DNA of 64,000 nucleotides, taken from contig NZ_OCVX01000003.1 of the NCBI RefSeq assembly GCF_900232995.1, forward strand, positions 1,041,869 through 1,105,868, given 5' to 3'. Source of the DNA: Mycobacterium simulans. Lineage in GTDB: Bacteria > Actinomycetota > Actinomycetes > Mycobacteriales > Mycobacteriaceae. Every line of letters begins with the position of its first letter. Positions within the stretch are counted from its first letter, which is position 1. Of the stretch, positions 18,166-26,784 are shown one piece after another. A model generated the notes under the pieces. That model was given only the letters and a program-made list of their open reading frames with translations. It ran no database searches and was not told the origin of the DNA. Both the position numbers and the translations under genes were made by a program.

Positions 18166-18259
18166 CGCCATCCTTCCGCCGGCCGTCTTCACCGATACAT
18201 ATAATCAATCAGTTGATAGTAACGTGAAGGATCATTCCCACGGTCGATTCCGGAGACGA

Positions 18260-18495
18260 GGTTATTTGGCCACGGCGATTGGCGGGCGCATGGCGGGATG
18301 GCACTCACACTCACCCGCACGGGCGGTACATGTGTGATCACCGGGCTACCGTCGCCTGGCTTGAACTCCATCGCCGGCGGGCTGCAAGGCGCTTTATTGA
18401 TGAATAAAGACGTTGTGCGGCACGGCATTTGGCTCCCGCAATCCCAAGATCGACATCCCGATGCTAGCGTGCTGTACGAGTCAGGTCACCGATGC
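18260..18495 (+). pseudogene. C-terminal relic of a zinc-type alcohol dehydrogenase
   Basis: In one frame 18298 onward reads ALTLTRTGGTCVITGLPSPG and then ALLMNKD, the final Rossmann strands of zinc alcohol dehydrogenases. The next bases continue the match only after a frame change, as GTAFGSRNPKIDIPMLA, and then shift again to LYESG. So a piece of about 75 codons survives with at least two frameshifts, and the rest of the gene is gone. The block upstream (from about 18260, YLATAIGG) may be the preceding segment. It lies between the PE_PGRS and monooxygenase genes and is not the missing part of the relic at 10.3 kb. Confidence 0.7.
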
Positions 18496-19985
18496 ATCCA
18501 GTCTGTCGGCCGCAGGCGCCAGGTGCGGCGGGCGTATTCCAGCTCGCTATAAGGCCACTGGGTAACGATGCGGCCGGTTGGTGAACGGAAGTAGCTGTCG
18601 CACTGAGTCCAGATGGTTCGTTCAAGATCTGCGTAAAGCTGGTCGTTATCCCGTTTTTCGGCTTCGGGCCGTCCCTCAAGGCATCCACCCCGGCGCGCTA
18701 GCCGGGCTACCGCGCTGGCCACCAACCGTGCACCCGCCTCGAGGATGTAGACGATCGAGTTGCCACCTTGGTTTGTGTTGGGGCCGTAAAGCATGAAGAA
18801 GTTTGGGAATCCTCCGACGGCCACGCCTAGATAAGCGCTGGGGTCCGTGCCCCAGCGTTCGTGCAAACGCTGACCCGCAGCACCGATGACGTCGATGCCC
18901 GCCAGGTAACGCGCGGTCTCAAATCCGGTGGCCAGCACAATCGCATCGATATCGACGGACTCACCACCGGCAGTAACGACCGAAGTCTTCGTGACGCGCT
19001 CGATCGGATCGGTCACCAACTCGACATGGTCTTGCAGCAACGCCCGGTAGTAGTCGTCGCCCAGTAACACCCGCTTGCAGCGGAACGGATAGTCCGGCGT
19101 GAGTGCCCGGCGAAGGCGCTCGTCGGACACCGTGCGCTCCAGGAAGGCGGTCGCGACGCCGGTTCGAGCGGTTACCACCGGATCGTGGACAAAAGTCGCG
19201 GTGATGTCGTGCTGGAATTTCCAGATGCGCCAACGTGTTCGACGCATCGCAAGAGGGTTGCGCCGGAACCGAGTCAATTCGGTTGGGCTGTAAGGTCGAT
19301 CGTCCTTGGGAACCATCCAGGGCGGTGTGCGCTGGAACACCGTCAATTGCCTTGCCACCTTTGCCAGTTCGGGCACCACCTGCACCCCGCTGGCTCCGGT
19401 GCCAACGACGGCGACCCTCTTGCCCGTCAGGTCGACATTGTGATCCCACTGCGCCGTATGCATGAGGTCACCGCCGAAGTCCGCCAGACCGGCAATGTCG
19501 GGAAGCTTCACCGATCCGAACAGACCGACGGCACTGACCACCGCATCCGCGGTCAGCATCAGGAAGCGTCCGCCACGGTCTAGATGTAAGTCCCATTGCC
19601 AAGTGTCCTCGTTCCAACGAGCGGTACGCACCCTAGTGCCAAGCATCAGGTGTCGGCGCAAATCAAAATCGCCAGCCACCGACTCGAGGTAGGCCAAGAT
19701 CTCTGGCTGGCGAGCGTACGTGCGACTCCAGGATTTGTTGGGCGCGAACGAGAACGAGTACAGGTGACTCTGGATATCGCAGGCCGCGCCCGGATAGGTG
19801 TTGCGCCGCCAGGTTCCGCCGACACCAGCGGCGCTCTCGATGATCACCAGGTCGTCGATGCCCCGGCGCCGCAACGCCACCGCTGCGGCGAGGCCGCCGA
19901 ACCCCGCGCCGATGATCGCGACTCTCGGCGGGCGACGGTGCCGCGTCGCCGCTCGCAACCGGCCGACAAGGTACCGGCTGTGCAT
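18486..19985 (-). CDS. Baeyer-Villiger-type flavin monooxygenase (EthA-like family)
   Basis: The ATG 19983-19985 gives 499 residues. The FAD motif GAGFGG is at about 26-31, the Baeyer-Villiger fingerprint FGGDLMHTAQW at about 170-180, and the NADPH motif GTGASG follows (VAVVGTGASGVQVVPELA). ATGFE precedes the C-terminal region. Such enzymes insert oxygen next to ketones or oxidise thioethers using NADPH and O2. The ATG and the ribosome site (GAGGAGGAG) lie inside the 53-bp MIRU-type repeats that separate this gene from the next monooxygenase upstream, so both are probably one transcript. Confidence 0.9.
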   Translation of the reverse strand: MHSRYLVGRLRAATRHRRPPRVAIIGAGFGGLAAAVALRRRGIDDLVIIESAAGVGGTWRRNTYPGAACDIQSHLYSFSFAPNKSWSRTYARQPEILAYLESVAGDFDLRRHLMLGTRVRTARWNEDTWQWDLHLDRGGRFLMLTADAVVSAVGLFGSVKLPDIAGLADFGGDLMHTAQWDHNVDLTGKRVAVVGTGASGVQVVPELAKVARQLTVFQRTPPWMVPKDDRPYSPTELTRFRRNPLAMRRTRWRIWKFQHDITATFVHDPVVTARTGVATAFLERTVSDERLRRALTPDYPFRCKRVLLGDDYYRALLQDHVELVTDPIERVTKTSVVTAGGESVDIDAIVLATGFETARYLAGIDVIGAAGQRLHERWGTDPSAYLGVAVGGFPNFFMLYGPNTNQGGNSIVYILEAGARLVASAVARLARRGGCLEGRPEAEKRDNDQLYADLERTIWTQCDSYFRSPTGRIVTQWPYSELEYARRTWRLRPTDWMHR

Positions 19986-20111
19986 CTTTGCGCCGCTCCT
20001 CCTCATCGCTTCGCTCTGCATCGTCGCCGGCTGTGCATCATTGCGCCGCTCCTCCTCATCGCTTCGCTCTGCATCGTCGCCGGCTGTGCATCATTGCGCC
20101 GCTCCTCCTCA
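19976..20111. repeat. 53-bp MIRU-type tandem repeat (about 2.6 copies) joining two monooxygenase genes
   Basis: Unit copies at 19988-20040 and 20041-20093 are identical, with partial copies at 20094-20111 and 19976-19987. On the minus strand the array begins at the TGA stop of the upstream gene, carries GAGGAGGAG ribosome sites, and ends on the ATG start of the downstream gene. The period and wording match the mycobacterial interspersed repetitive units known from the senX3-regX3 gap (established knowledge, recalled from memory). The copy number probably varies between strains. Confidence 0.85.
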
Positions 20112-21869
20112 GCGAATCTCGAGGCCCGCCATGTCTCCCTTCGCCCGCCACTCCTGCAAGATGTCGGCGTACTCGGTAGGTGCACCGAAGAAGAAGCTCC
20201 CCTGCCGTGTCTTGGCGTCTGCCATTCCCTCCCGGTTGTAATAGCCGGGCGTGCACGTCTTGGCCCGCTCTGCGGTGGCGACCGAACGCCGTACGACCGT
20301 GTCGACCCATGCGGCCTCGGCACTGGCTGCAGCCTCAACTTCGGTGACACCCCGTTGCAAGGCCCACGCGATGATCCATGCCACGTGGGTCGCTTGCACA
20401 TCAAGCAAATATGGGAAGTTCACCGTCAAGCCCGCCTGAGCGATGCTTTCGATGAAGCAATTAGGAAAACCGTTGGCGTACAAGCCCTGAAACGTCCGCA
20501 CACCGTCGCGCCACCGCTCCGTCAGCGTCATCCCGTCGCGACCGATCAATTCGAAACCGGTGCGACGGCAGTAGTCGGTGCCCACCTCAAAACCCGTCGC
20601 GAAGATCAGACAGTCGAGGTCATAGCCCGCGCCATCGACGACGACGGCGGACTCGGTGATGCGCTCCACCCCACGACCGCGAGTGTCCACCAATGTGACG
20701 TTGTCACGATTGAACGTTTGCAGGTACTCGTCGTGGAAGCAGGGCCGTTTGCAAAAGTAGCCGTACCAGGGCTTGAGCGCCTCGGCGGTGGCGCGGTCGG
20801 TCACAATCTCATCGACCCGCGCCCGGATCTCCTCCATCTTCGCGAAGTCCGCGAGTTCGATGTCTCGAGTCCCGTCGGTGTCGTGATGCATGACCGGAAG
20901 CTTTCGCGTGATGCTCGTCCAGGCATCGGCGACCAGATCTTCCTCTGCCCGGCCTCCGGCGGTCAGGATCTGAAAATTTTGGATGCGCCTCCGTTGCCAT
21001 CCGGGCGGTAACGCGTCGGCCCACCGCATATCCGTGGGCCGGTTGGCGCGCACGTCGACCGACGACGGCGTGCGCTGGAAGACGAAGAGTTGTTGCGCGG
21101 CCGCGGCGAGATGCGGCACGCACTGGACCGCCGTCGCCCCGGTACCGATGATGCCAACACGCTTGTCGGCCAGGTTTTCCAACTGCGCACCGGTGTAGCC
21201 GTAGTCCCACCTGCTGGTGTGAAAGGTGTGTCCGCGAAACGCATTGATACCGGGGATTCCTGACAGTTTGGGTTTCGCCTGATACCCATTAGCCATGGAG
21301 ACGAACCTGGCGCGCATCTCGTCACCGCGGTTGGTTCGGATGATCCAGCGCGAATCTTGGGCGTCCCAATGGATCTCGTACACATCGGTATGTAGGCACG
21401 CGTTGCGGTACAGGTCGTAATGCTCGGCGATTCGGCGGCAATGCGCGAAGATCTCGGCGCCCTTGGCATACTTTTCGGCTGGCATGTAGCCGAGCTCCTC
21501 CAACAGCGGGATGTACACATAGGACTCGACGTCGCAGGCGATGCCCGGATATCGGTTCCAATACCAGGTCCCACCCACGTCGGCGGCTCTGTCGATCAGC
21601 CGCAGACTCTCGACGCCGAGCTCGCGCAACCGGGCGCCGGTCAACAGCCCACCGAAGCCGGCGCCGACGATCGCGACATCCACCTCGTCGGTGAGCGGGT
21701 CTCGCGCAGACTGCCCGTCTGCCCACGGGTCTTCGGCGAACCGCGCGAAATCACCCGCGATCTCCACGTACTGCGCAATCCCGTCCGGACGCAGTCGCCG
21801 AGCCCGCTCCTCTGCGTACTTTTGTCGCAGCGCGTCGACGTCGAACGCGCACCCAACAGTGTCGGTCAA
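20109..21869 (-). CDS. Baeyer-Villiger-type flavin monooxygenase (large, N-terminal extension)
   Basis: A 586-residue protein. The FAD motif GAGFGG is at residues 69-74, after a helical extension typical of the larger cyclohexanone/steroid-type monooxygenases. The fingerprint FRGHTFHTSRW (about 210-220) and the NADPH motif GTGATA mark a Baeyer-Villiger enzyme; DLCIFATGFE-like LIFATGFEVGTD is in the C-terminal half. The substrate is unknown. It is preceded by a palindromic operator (21911-21925) and a leftward TetR gene, and followed by a second monooxygenase through MIRU repeats. Confidence 0.9.
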   Translation of the reverse strand: MTDTVGCAFDVDALRQKYAEERARRLRPDGIAQYVEIAGDFARFAEDPWADGQSARDPLTDEVDVAIVGAGFGGLLTGARLRELGVESLRLIDRAADVGGTWYWNRYPGIACDVESYVYIPLLEELGYMPAEKYAKGAEIFAHCRRIAEHYDLYRNACLHTDVYEIHWDAQDSRWIIRTNRGDEMRARFVSMANGYQAKPKLSGIPGINAFRGHTFHTSRWDYGYTGAQLENLADKRVGIIGTGATAVQCVPHLAAAAQQLFVFQRTPSSVDVRANRPTDMRWADALPPGWQRRRIQNFQILTAGGRAEEDLVADAWTSITRKLPVMHHDTDGTRDIELADFAKMEEIRARVDEIVTDRATAEALKPWYGYFCKRPCFHDEYLQTFNRDNVTLVDTRGRGVERITESAVVVDGAGYDLDCLIFATGFEVGTDYCRRTGFELIGRDGMTLTERWRDGVRTFQGLYANGFPNCFIESIAQAGLTVNFPYLLDVQATHVAWIIAWALQRGVTEVEAAASAEAAWVDTVVRRSVATAERAKTCTPGYYNREGMADAKTRQGSFFFGAPTEYADILQEWRAKGDMAGLEIR

Positions 21870-21910
21870 GGTCTCGACTTCCTCTAAATGACCTCGACTA
21901 TAATTAAACG

Positions 21911-21925
21911 CTTGATCATATCAAG
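21911..21925. promoter_or_regulatory. Palindrome CTTGATCATATCAAG upstream of the large monooxygenase
   Basis: A perfect inverted repeat (CTTGAT / ATCAAG, 3-bp spacer) lies 42 bases upstream of the monooxygenase start and overlaps the last bases of the TetR gene. Its position suits a TetR operator. It differs from the palindrome at 22599-22614. Confidence 0.5.
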
Positions 21926-22565
21926 GGGTATGGCGAAACAGCGCGCCCCTGACCAAAGCCTTCGAAGAGTTCAGCGCCGCCTGGTATGCCTCCAGCGGCA
22001 ACGTGGCTGCCAGCTCGGTCAGGCCATACATGAGCGCATAGATGGCGTCCACAGTGCCACCGGGGTCCGGGTGGTCACCGAGATCGCCCTGCCTGCAGGC
22101 CTCATCCACGACGCCCTCGATGATCTCGCGGAAGGTCGCGAACGCCGGTTCTATTTGCGGGGCTCTTTCCCTGGTTGCTTCCAGCCTGTCGGATTCGATG
22201 GCGTTGTTCGCCCGGATCGCCCACTCGAAGGCGGCCAAGTCCGGGTACTCACTGATCAAACGGCCGCACTCATCGAGAATTGCTTCGATCCGGTCGATGA
22301 TGTTGCCTTCGATAGCCGCGGCCTGTCGCAGCCGCGGCATAGCGGCGTCGGCTCTGGCCACGATCGTCGCCTTTATCAGTTCCGACTTGTTCGGAAAGTA
22401 GTTGTAAAGACTGGCGCTGGTCACGTGCGCGGTACGGGCGATTTGGCGGATTGTGGCTCGGGAATAGCCAACTTCGGACACACAGCGCATCGTTGCGACG
22501 ATGATGCGCTGGCGGGTTTCCTCGCCGCTGGCACCAACCGGGCGGCCCAGCTGCGTTTGCGTCAT
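21921..22565 (-). CDS. TetR family regulator (paralogue of the divergent neighbour)
   Basis: A 214-residue TetR protein. The N-terminal helix-turn-helix reads TRQRIIVATMRCVSEVGYSRA, then IARTAHVTSASLYNYFPNKSELIKA. The C-terminal ligand domain ends TLPLEAYQAALNSSKALVRGALF. Start ATG 22563-22565 with ribosome site GAGGAAACG. It is closely similar to the rightward TetR at 22688 across the whole length (for example LGRPVGASGE at both N-termini), so the two arose by inverted duplication. It probably controls the monooxygenases immediately downstream. Confidence 0.88.
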   Translation of the reverse strand: MTQTQLGRPVGASGEETRQRIIVATMRCVSEVGYSRATIRQIARTAHVTSASLYNYFPNKSELIKATIVARADAAMPRLRQAAAIEGNIIDRIEAILDECGRLISEYPDLAAFEWAIRANNAIESDRLEATRERAPQIEPAFATFREIIEGVVDEACRQGDLGDHPDPGGTVDAIYALMYGLTELAATLPLEAYQAALNSSKALVRGALFRHTP

Positions 22566-22598
22566 TGACTCGTTTCCTCACTCGCGGTCACCAATATG

Positions 22599-22614
22599 GT
22601 CGAATATATTCGAC
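22599..22614. promoter_or_regulatory. 16-bp palindrome GTCGAATATATTCGAC between divergent TetR genes
   Basis: A perfect 16-bp palindrome lies 34 bases upstream of the leftward TetR start and 74 bases before the rightward one. It is the obvious operator candidate for one or both paralogous regulators. Confidence 0.65.
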
Positions 22615-22687
22615 TGGTCAGTTGATTTCGGCGTCGACGGGGGTGCGTGGTGGGTGTCCGACAAGCCGACGGCCGGTGTCGCGCGGC

Positions 22688-23341
22688 ATGACCGCGTCTC
22701 AATCGGGCCCGCAGCTCGGCCGCCCTGTCGGCGCCAGCGGTGAGCAGACCCGCCGACGGATCATCATCGCTACGATGCGCTGCGTGGCCGAGATCGGCTA
22801 TTCACAGGCGACGATCCGGGAGATCGCCCGGGCAGCCGACATGACCAGCGGCAGCCTGTATCACTACTTTCCCAACAAATCCGAGCTGCTCAAGGCAACC
22901 GGTGAGGAGATCGAGGACATCGTCTTGCCGCGGTTGCGTGCCGCCGCCGCGCGGTCCGATGACGTTGTCGACCGGCTCGATGCGGTACTGGACGAGTCGA
23001 AACACCTGATGCGCGACTATCCCCACCTTGCGGCTTTCTTGCGAGCGGTCCGCGCCGAGGGCGCTGCCGAGTCGCGGCGGGGCGGCACTAATTATCCGGG
23101 CTCCAAGGCGCTGCGCGAAGTCGTCAGCGAGATCATCGAGGACGCCCGAACGCAGGGCGTGCTGTCCGACAACAGCCCGCAAAGTGGACCTGTGGCGGCG
23201 GTGGAGGCCATCTGCGCCCTGACGCGTGGTCTGTCGGAGCAGGCGGCCAGTCTCTCCCCGGAGGCCTATGAAGCATCTTTGAGTTCGGTGAAAAAGCTCG
23301 TCAGGGGAACCCTGTTCGCTGGTCTCCAGCGCACGTCATAA
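22688..23341 (+). CDS. TetR family regulator (paralogue of the divergent neighbour)
   Basis: The ATG 22688 gives 217 residues; longer in-frame starts exist but add sequence without family resemblance. Helix-turn-helix: TRRRIIIATMRCVAEIGYSQA and IARAADMTSGSLYHYFPNKS. The C-terminal end (SLSPEAYEASLSSVKKLVRGTLF) matches the paralogue's end. It is followed without a gap (TAA then ATG) by the LLM oxidoreductase, so it probably controls that short operon. Confidence 0.87.
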   Translation: MTASQSGPQLGRPVGASGEQTRRRIIIATMRCVAEIGYSQATIREIARAADMTSGSLYHYFPNKSELLKATGEEIEDIVLPRLRAAAARSDDVVDRLDAVLDESKHLMRDYPHLAAFLRAVRAEGAAESRRGGTNYPGSKALREVVSEIIEDARTQGVLSDNSPQSGPVAAVEAICALTRGLSEQAASLSPEAYEASLSSVKKLVRGTLFAGLQRTS

Positions 23342-24391
23342 ATGATGAGTCTGCTCACCGCATTACGGCTGAACATGACCAATATCGCCGACCCGGCGGC
23401 ACGCCACGCCAGACGCTATCAGGCGGCGCTGGAGATGGCAGAGTACGCCGATCAGCGCGGATTCACCGCCGTCAGCGGTGAAGAACATCACTTGGCCGCG
23501 ACGGGTTGGCTTCCGTCGCCGCTGATTCTGGCCGCCGCCATCGCAGGGCGCACCCGCAGGGTTCGTATCAGCATCAACGCGCTTATCGTTCCCCTCTACG
23601 ATCCGGTTCGGCTCGCCGAGGACATCGCCGTGCTGGACAACCTGGCCGAGGGACGATTTAGCTTTGTAGCCGGAATGGGCTACCGCCCCGAGGAATACCA
23701 CGCGGCGGGCAAGGACTGGTCGCAGCGCGGCTCGCTGATGGATCACTGCCTGTCGGTGCTGCTCAATGCCTGGAGCGATCAGCCTTTCGAGTATGGCGGC
23801 AGACTCATCAACGTCACACCGAAACCGCATACCCGCCCGCATCCGGTCGTTTTCGTCGGCGGCATGACCGCTGCGGCGGCCCGGCGAGCGGCGCGCTTCG
23901 GGCTTCCGTTCTCACCACCCATGGCCATGCCCGAAGTGGAGGCGCTCTACGAGCAGGAACTGCGCAGACAGGGTAAGTCCGGGTTCGTCTATCACCCCGA
24001 AAACGGCAGTACCGTTACCCTGCTGCACGCTGACCCCGACGAAGCCTGGTCCCGATATGGAAAATTCGTGATGAACGAAGCCGCCGAATACAGTGCCTGG
24101 AAGGTCACCGGCGTACCGCGGCCAAATGAAACTCCCGCCAACTCGATCGACGACCTACGGCGCCTGAAGAACGTTGAGATCCTCACGCCTGGACAATTGC
24201 TCGATCAAATCCGCTGCGGCAGAAGAGAAGTTGTAATGAACCCGCTTATTGGTGGGCTACCCATTGACGTCGGCTGGGCCAGTCTGCACCTGCTCACCGA
24301 TGACGTCCTCCCCCATGTACGGTTGCCGTCTCTGCAGCCGGCGACAACGAGCTCTGAACCCGACGCCCGTGATAGCAAGGATGTTTCGTGA
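23342..24391 (+). CDS. LLM-class (luciferase-like) flavin-dependent oxidoreductase
   Basis: A 349-residue TIM-barrel enzyme of the luciferase-like family that uses reduced FMN or F420. Recognisable blocks are MAEYADQRGFTAVSGEEHH, then RTRRVRISINALIVPLYDPV, LDNLAEGRFSFVAGMGYRP and PHPVVFVGG. The first of two ATGs (23342 or 23345) directly follows the TetR stop. The C-terminal tail after about 330 is low in structure. It overlaps the next gene by GTGA. The substrate is unknown. Confidence 0.87.
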   Translation: MMSLLTALRLNMTNIADPAARHARRYQAALEMAEYADQRGFTAVSGEEHHLAATGWLPSPLILAAAIAGRTRRVRISINALIVPLYDPVRLAEDIAVLDNLAEGRFSFVAGMGYRPEEYHAAGKDWSQRGSLMDHCLSVLLNAWSDQPFEYGGRLINVTPKPHTRPHPVVFVGGMTAAAARRAARFGLPFSPPMAMPEVEALYEQELRRQGKSGFVYHPENGSTVTLLHADPDEAWSRYGKFVMNEAAEYSAWKVTGVPRPNETPANSIDDLRRLKNVEILTPGQLLDQIRCGRREVVMNPLIGGLPIDVGWASLHLLTDDVLPHVRLPSLQPATTSSEPDARDSKDVS

Positions 24392-24945
24392 TGTTTCTCC
24401 CTCTCGCGGCAGAGCCCTTCACGGCCCCGACCGACCGCGACATGCTCCCCTCGGAGCGCCGCGAGTTCGTTCGTACGCACCGCACCTGTGTGTTCGGTTA
24501 CCGCCGCCGCAATGACGGCCCTGGCATGTCGATCGTTTACTACATCCCAACCGACGACGACGAGCTGCTGGTGTCGACCATGGCCGGCCGCGGTAAGGCC
24601 CGCGTCATCGAACGTGACGGCAAAATCAGTCTGTGTGTCCTCGACGAGCGGTGGCCGTTTAGCTACGTACAGGTCTACACCGATGCGACCCTCGATCGAG
24701 ACCGTGATGCAGCGGTGGACGTGATGATGGCAGTAGCCGGTCGAATGTCGGGCGAGCCGCTGGGCCAAGAGGCGCGCGCGTCCGTCGAAGCAATGTGCGA
24801 GCGAGAAAACCGCGTTGTGATCCGTTGCCGGCCCTATGCGACGTTCGCCACACCGCCGCGCCACCTGCACCGCAATGACCAAGTGCAACAACTGAGCCAC
24901 TGGGTTTCCGGCGTCGTGCCATGGGACGCCGACGATCCGTCCTGA
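24388..24945 (+). CDS. PNPOx-like (FMN/F420-binding split-barrel) protein
   Basis: A 185-residue split-barrel protein of the pyridoxamine-phosphate-oxidase-like superfamily. The sequence VYYIPTDDDELLVSTMAGRGKARVI corresponds to the core strands, and ISLCVLDERWPFSYVQVY and a C-terminal RCRPYATFATPPRH continue the fold (each shown in part). Such mycobacterial proteins reduce substrates with F420 or FMN. GTG 24388 overlaps the upstream TGA and has AAGG 7 bases before it; ATG 24391 is an alternative. It forms one operon with the LLM oxidoreductase, suggesting shared cofactor chemistry. Confidence 0.78.
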   Translation: MMFLPLAAEPFTAPTDRDMLPSERREFVRTHRTCVFGYRRRNDGPGMSIVYYIPTDDDELLVSTMAGRGKARVIERDGKISLCVLDERWPFSYVQVYTDATLDRDRDAAVDVMMAVAGRMSGEPLGQEARASVEAMCERENRVVIRCRPYATFATPPRHLHRNDQVQQLSHWVSGVVPWDADDPS

Positions 24946-24946
24946 G

Positions 24947-25420
24947 CTACGTTGCGGCGTAGCGATCGCGCAATTTGGCCAATGTCGCCTCGATACCCTT
25001 CGCATTGGCTTTTGCGAAACCCATCAACTCGTAGTACTTCAGCGTGTTCTTGAGTGAACCGGCGTCGTGATAATCGAACGTCTCGGTGACCTGGGTCAGA
25101 GTCGGCGAGAGCGACTCGAATTCCCATCGCCAACGGTGGCCTAAGGGGTGGCGCCATTCGATCAATTCGTGGGGTTTGAAGGCGGTCACGGTGCTGGTGA
25201 TCCGGTACGGCAGGCCGAACATCCGCATCTTTGTCGAAAACTTCGATCCCTCAACCAAATTCGCTGGCGCGTCGATGTTGTCCCGAACCGTCCCCGATCC
25301 GTCCAGCTCACTGTGGCGCCGGGGATCAGCCGCCATCGCGAATAGCTCGGCCGCTGGCGCGGCCACTTCAACCCTTCGGCTGACTCGCCTGGGTCCTCTG
25401 TCGACAACGATGACAGTCAC
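24947..25420 (-). CDS. SRPBCC (START-like) family protein
   Basis: A 157-residue SRPBCC protein with [20 protein letters not shown], then [10 protein letters not shown], central strands ([30 protein letters not shown]) and a helix near the C-terminus ([21 protein letters not shown]). The pattern is of the polyketide cyclase/dehydrase branch. The ligand is unknown. It converges on the PNPOx-like gene with a 1-base gap. Start GTG 25418-25420 after AAGGGG. Confidence 0.78.
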   Translation of the reverse strand: MTVIVVDRGPRRVSRRVEVAAPAAELFAMAADPRRHSELDGSGTVRDNIDAPANLVEGSKFSTKMRMFGLPYRITSTVTAFKPHELIEWRHPLGHRWRWEFESLSPTLTQVTETFDYHDAGSLKNTLKYYELMGFAKANAKGIEATLAKLRDRYAAT

Positions 25421-25529
25421 GGCATACCCCTTCGCGTCGGTTCCCCATCGAGTGGGCGCTCAGGATCGAATCTACGCGATTCGGCGGCCCTGGCCACACC
25501 GTCAAAAGCCATGGATTCACACTCGAGGC

Positions 25530-25712
25530 GCCGCGCAATCTTCTCCCTCCCGCATGACATTGGCCACAATCAAGACGAACCTAATCAGGCGTTCGAGATA
25601 CAACGTCGCCGCACCCCGCTGGCCGTGTTCGGCCGCCCAACCCCACGCTTGCCGGCGCCGCGATGGCCTTTTCCAGCGTGTTCGTCGTGGGCAGCAGCTA
25701 GCGCCTGCGCTC
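25530..25712 (+). pseudogene. C-terminal relic of a copper-type P-type ATPase
   Basis: Three neighbouring pieces in shifted frames read like the last two helices of P1B copper ATPases: SRMTLATIKTNL...RYNVAA (from about 25548), then PLAVFG (about 25615-25632), then NPTLAGAAMAFSSVFVVG (about 25639-25692), a TAG, and RLR. The NxAYN...P and AMAFSS(V/F)FVV(G/S)NSLRLR blocks are signatures of CtpA/CtpB/CtpV-type pumps. At least two frameshifts and one stop are present and the rest of the gene is absent. The flanking bases (25421-25529 and 25713-25905) hold nothing else I recognise. Confidence 0.72.
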
Positions 25713-25905
25713 AGTCGCCGCCGTCGTCGAGCAAGTGTTAGCCGCAGCCTTGACAGGAAACGGATAGCCGACGCTCCCGCGATCAACACGGGATATCGCC
25801 CCTGGTAATGGTACGGTTCGCTGCTGTGGTGGCGTCATTATTCAACACAGGCTTACCTATCGGGGGTTTGCCAGGTTTGTGGCGCACCGAAAGTGCGGTC
25901 GTCTA

Positions 25906-26718
25906 GTGTCCGATCTGAACCGGCGCCGTTTCCTCGGGTCCCTTGCCGCCGCCACCGTCGTCGGGGTGGGCGCGGCCCGGTGCATGGTTGACCCGCAACC
26001 GCGCACCTTCGCACAGACGCCGGCGGCCCCGCCGACTTCCGGACCGACCGTCGCAGGGCTGTTGCCGCCACCACCACCGAGTGCGCGCATTCGGTTGCCT
26101 GGCGGTGGGGTGTTATCGCGACTTCCGGGCAATGGTGATCTGCTTGCGCTGACCGTCGACGACGGCGTCAACACCGACGTAGTGCGGGCGTACACACAGT
26201 TCGCCAAGGACACCGGTGTGCGGCTGACGTTCTTTGTCAACGGAACCTACGACTCCTGGACCGACAACCGCGAAATCCTTCGACCGTTGGTCGATTCCGG
26301 CCAGATACAACTCGGCAATCACACATGGTCGCATCCGGACTTGACCACGCTGACGAAAAGCCAGGTCGCCCAACAACTTACGCGGAACGACGAATTTCTG
26401 AAGAAGACCTATGACATCGGCGCGAAACCGTACTGGCGGCCACCGTATGCCAAACACGATGCCGCGGTTGACGCTGTCGCCGCCGACCTCGGCTATACCG
26501 TCCCGGTCCTTTGGTCGGGCACACTGTCGGATTCGACACTGATCACCGAGGAATACATCGTGAAGATGGCCGATCAGTACTTCACCCCGCAGGCAATCGT
26601 GATCGGCCACCTCAATCACCTACCGGTCACCCACGTTTACCCGCAACTTGTCGAGATCATCCACACTCGAAATCTTCGTACCGTCACCCTCAACGACGTA
26701 TTCCTCAAAACGCCATAG
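25906..26718 (+). CDS. Secreted polysaccharide deacetylase (CE4 family)
   Basis: GTG 25906 gives 270 residues. The N-terminus SDLNRRRFLGSLAAATVV is a twin-arginine signal, ending GAARC, which could be a weak lipobox. A proline-rich linker (LLPPPPPS) follows. The NodB/CE4 motifs are present: TVDDG (motif 1, usually TFDDG), GNHTWSHPDL (motif 2 with two metal His), and WRPPY (motif 3). These enzymes remove N- or O-acetyl groups from peptidoglycan or other polysaccharides outside the membrane. An upstream ATG (25879) would add nine residues before the signal. Confidence 0.87.
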   Translation: MSDLNRRRFLGSLAAATVVGVGAARCMVDPQPRTFAQTPAAPPTSGPTVAGLLPPPPPSARIRLPGGGVLSRLPGNGDLLALTVDDGVNTDVVRAYTQFAKDTGVRLTFFVNGTYDSWTDNREILRPLVDSGQIQLGNHTWSHPDLTTLTKSQVAQQLTRNDEFLKKTYDIGAKPYWRPPYAKHDAAVDAVAADLGYTVPVLWSGTLSDSTLITEEYIVKMADQYFTPQAIVIGHLNHLPVTHVYPQLVEIIHTRNLRTVTLNDVFLKTP

Positions 26719-26784
26719 CGTCTCCGGGATGGACACGCCCGATTCACAGCGGCCGGACGGTCTGACGTTGGGCTCCTGAAGCGA

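Noticed and set aside
19988..20111. The 53-bp repeats as part of an insertion sequence or the N-terminus of the monooxygenase
   Set aside because: The period, position between stop and start, and wording fit MIRU elements; the open frame through them (QSEAMRRSG) is repeat-encoded, not protein family sequence.
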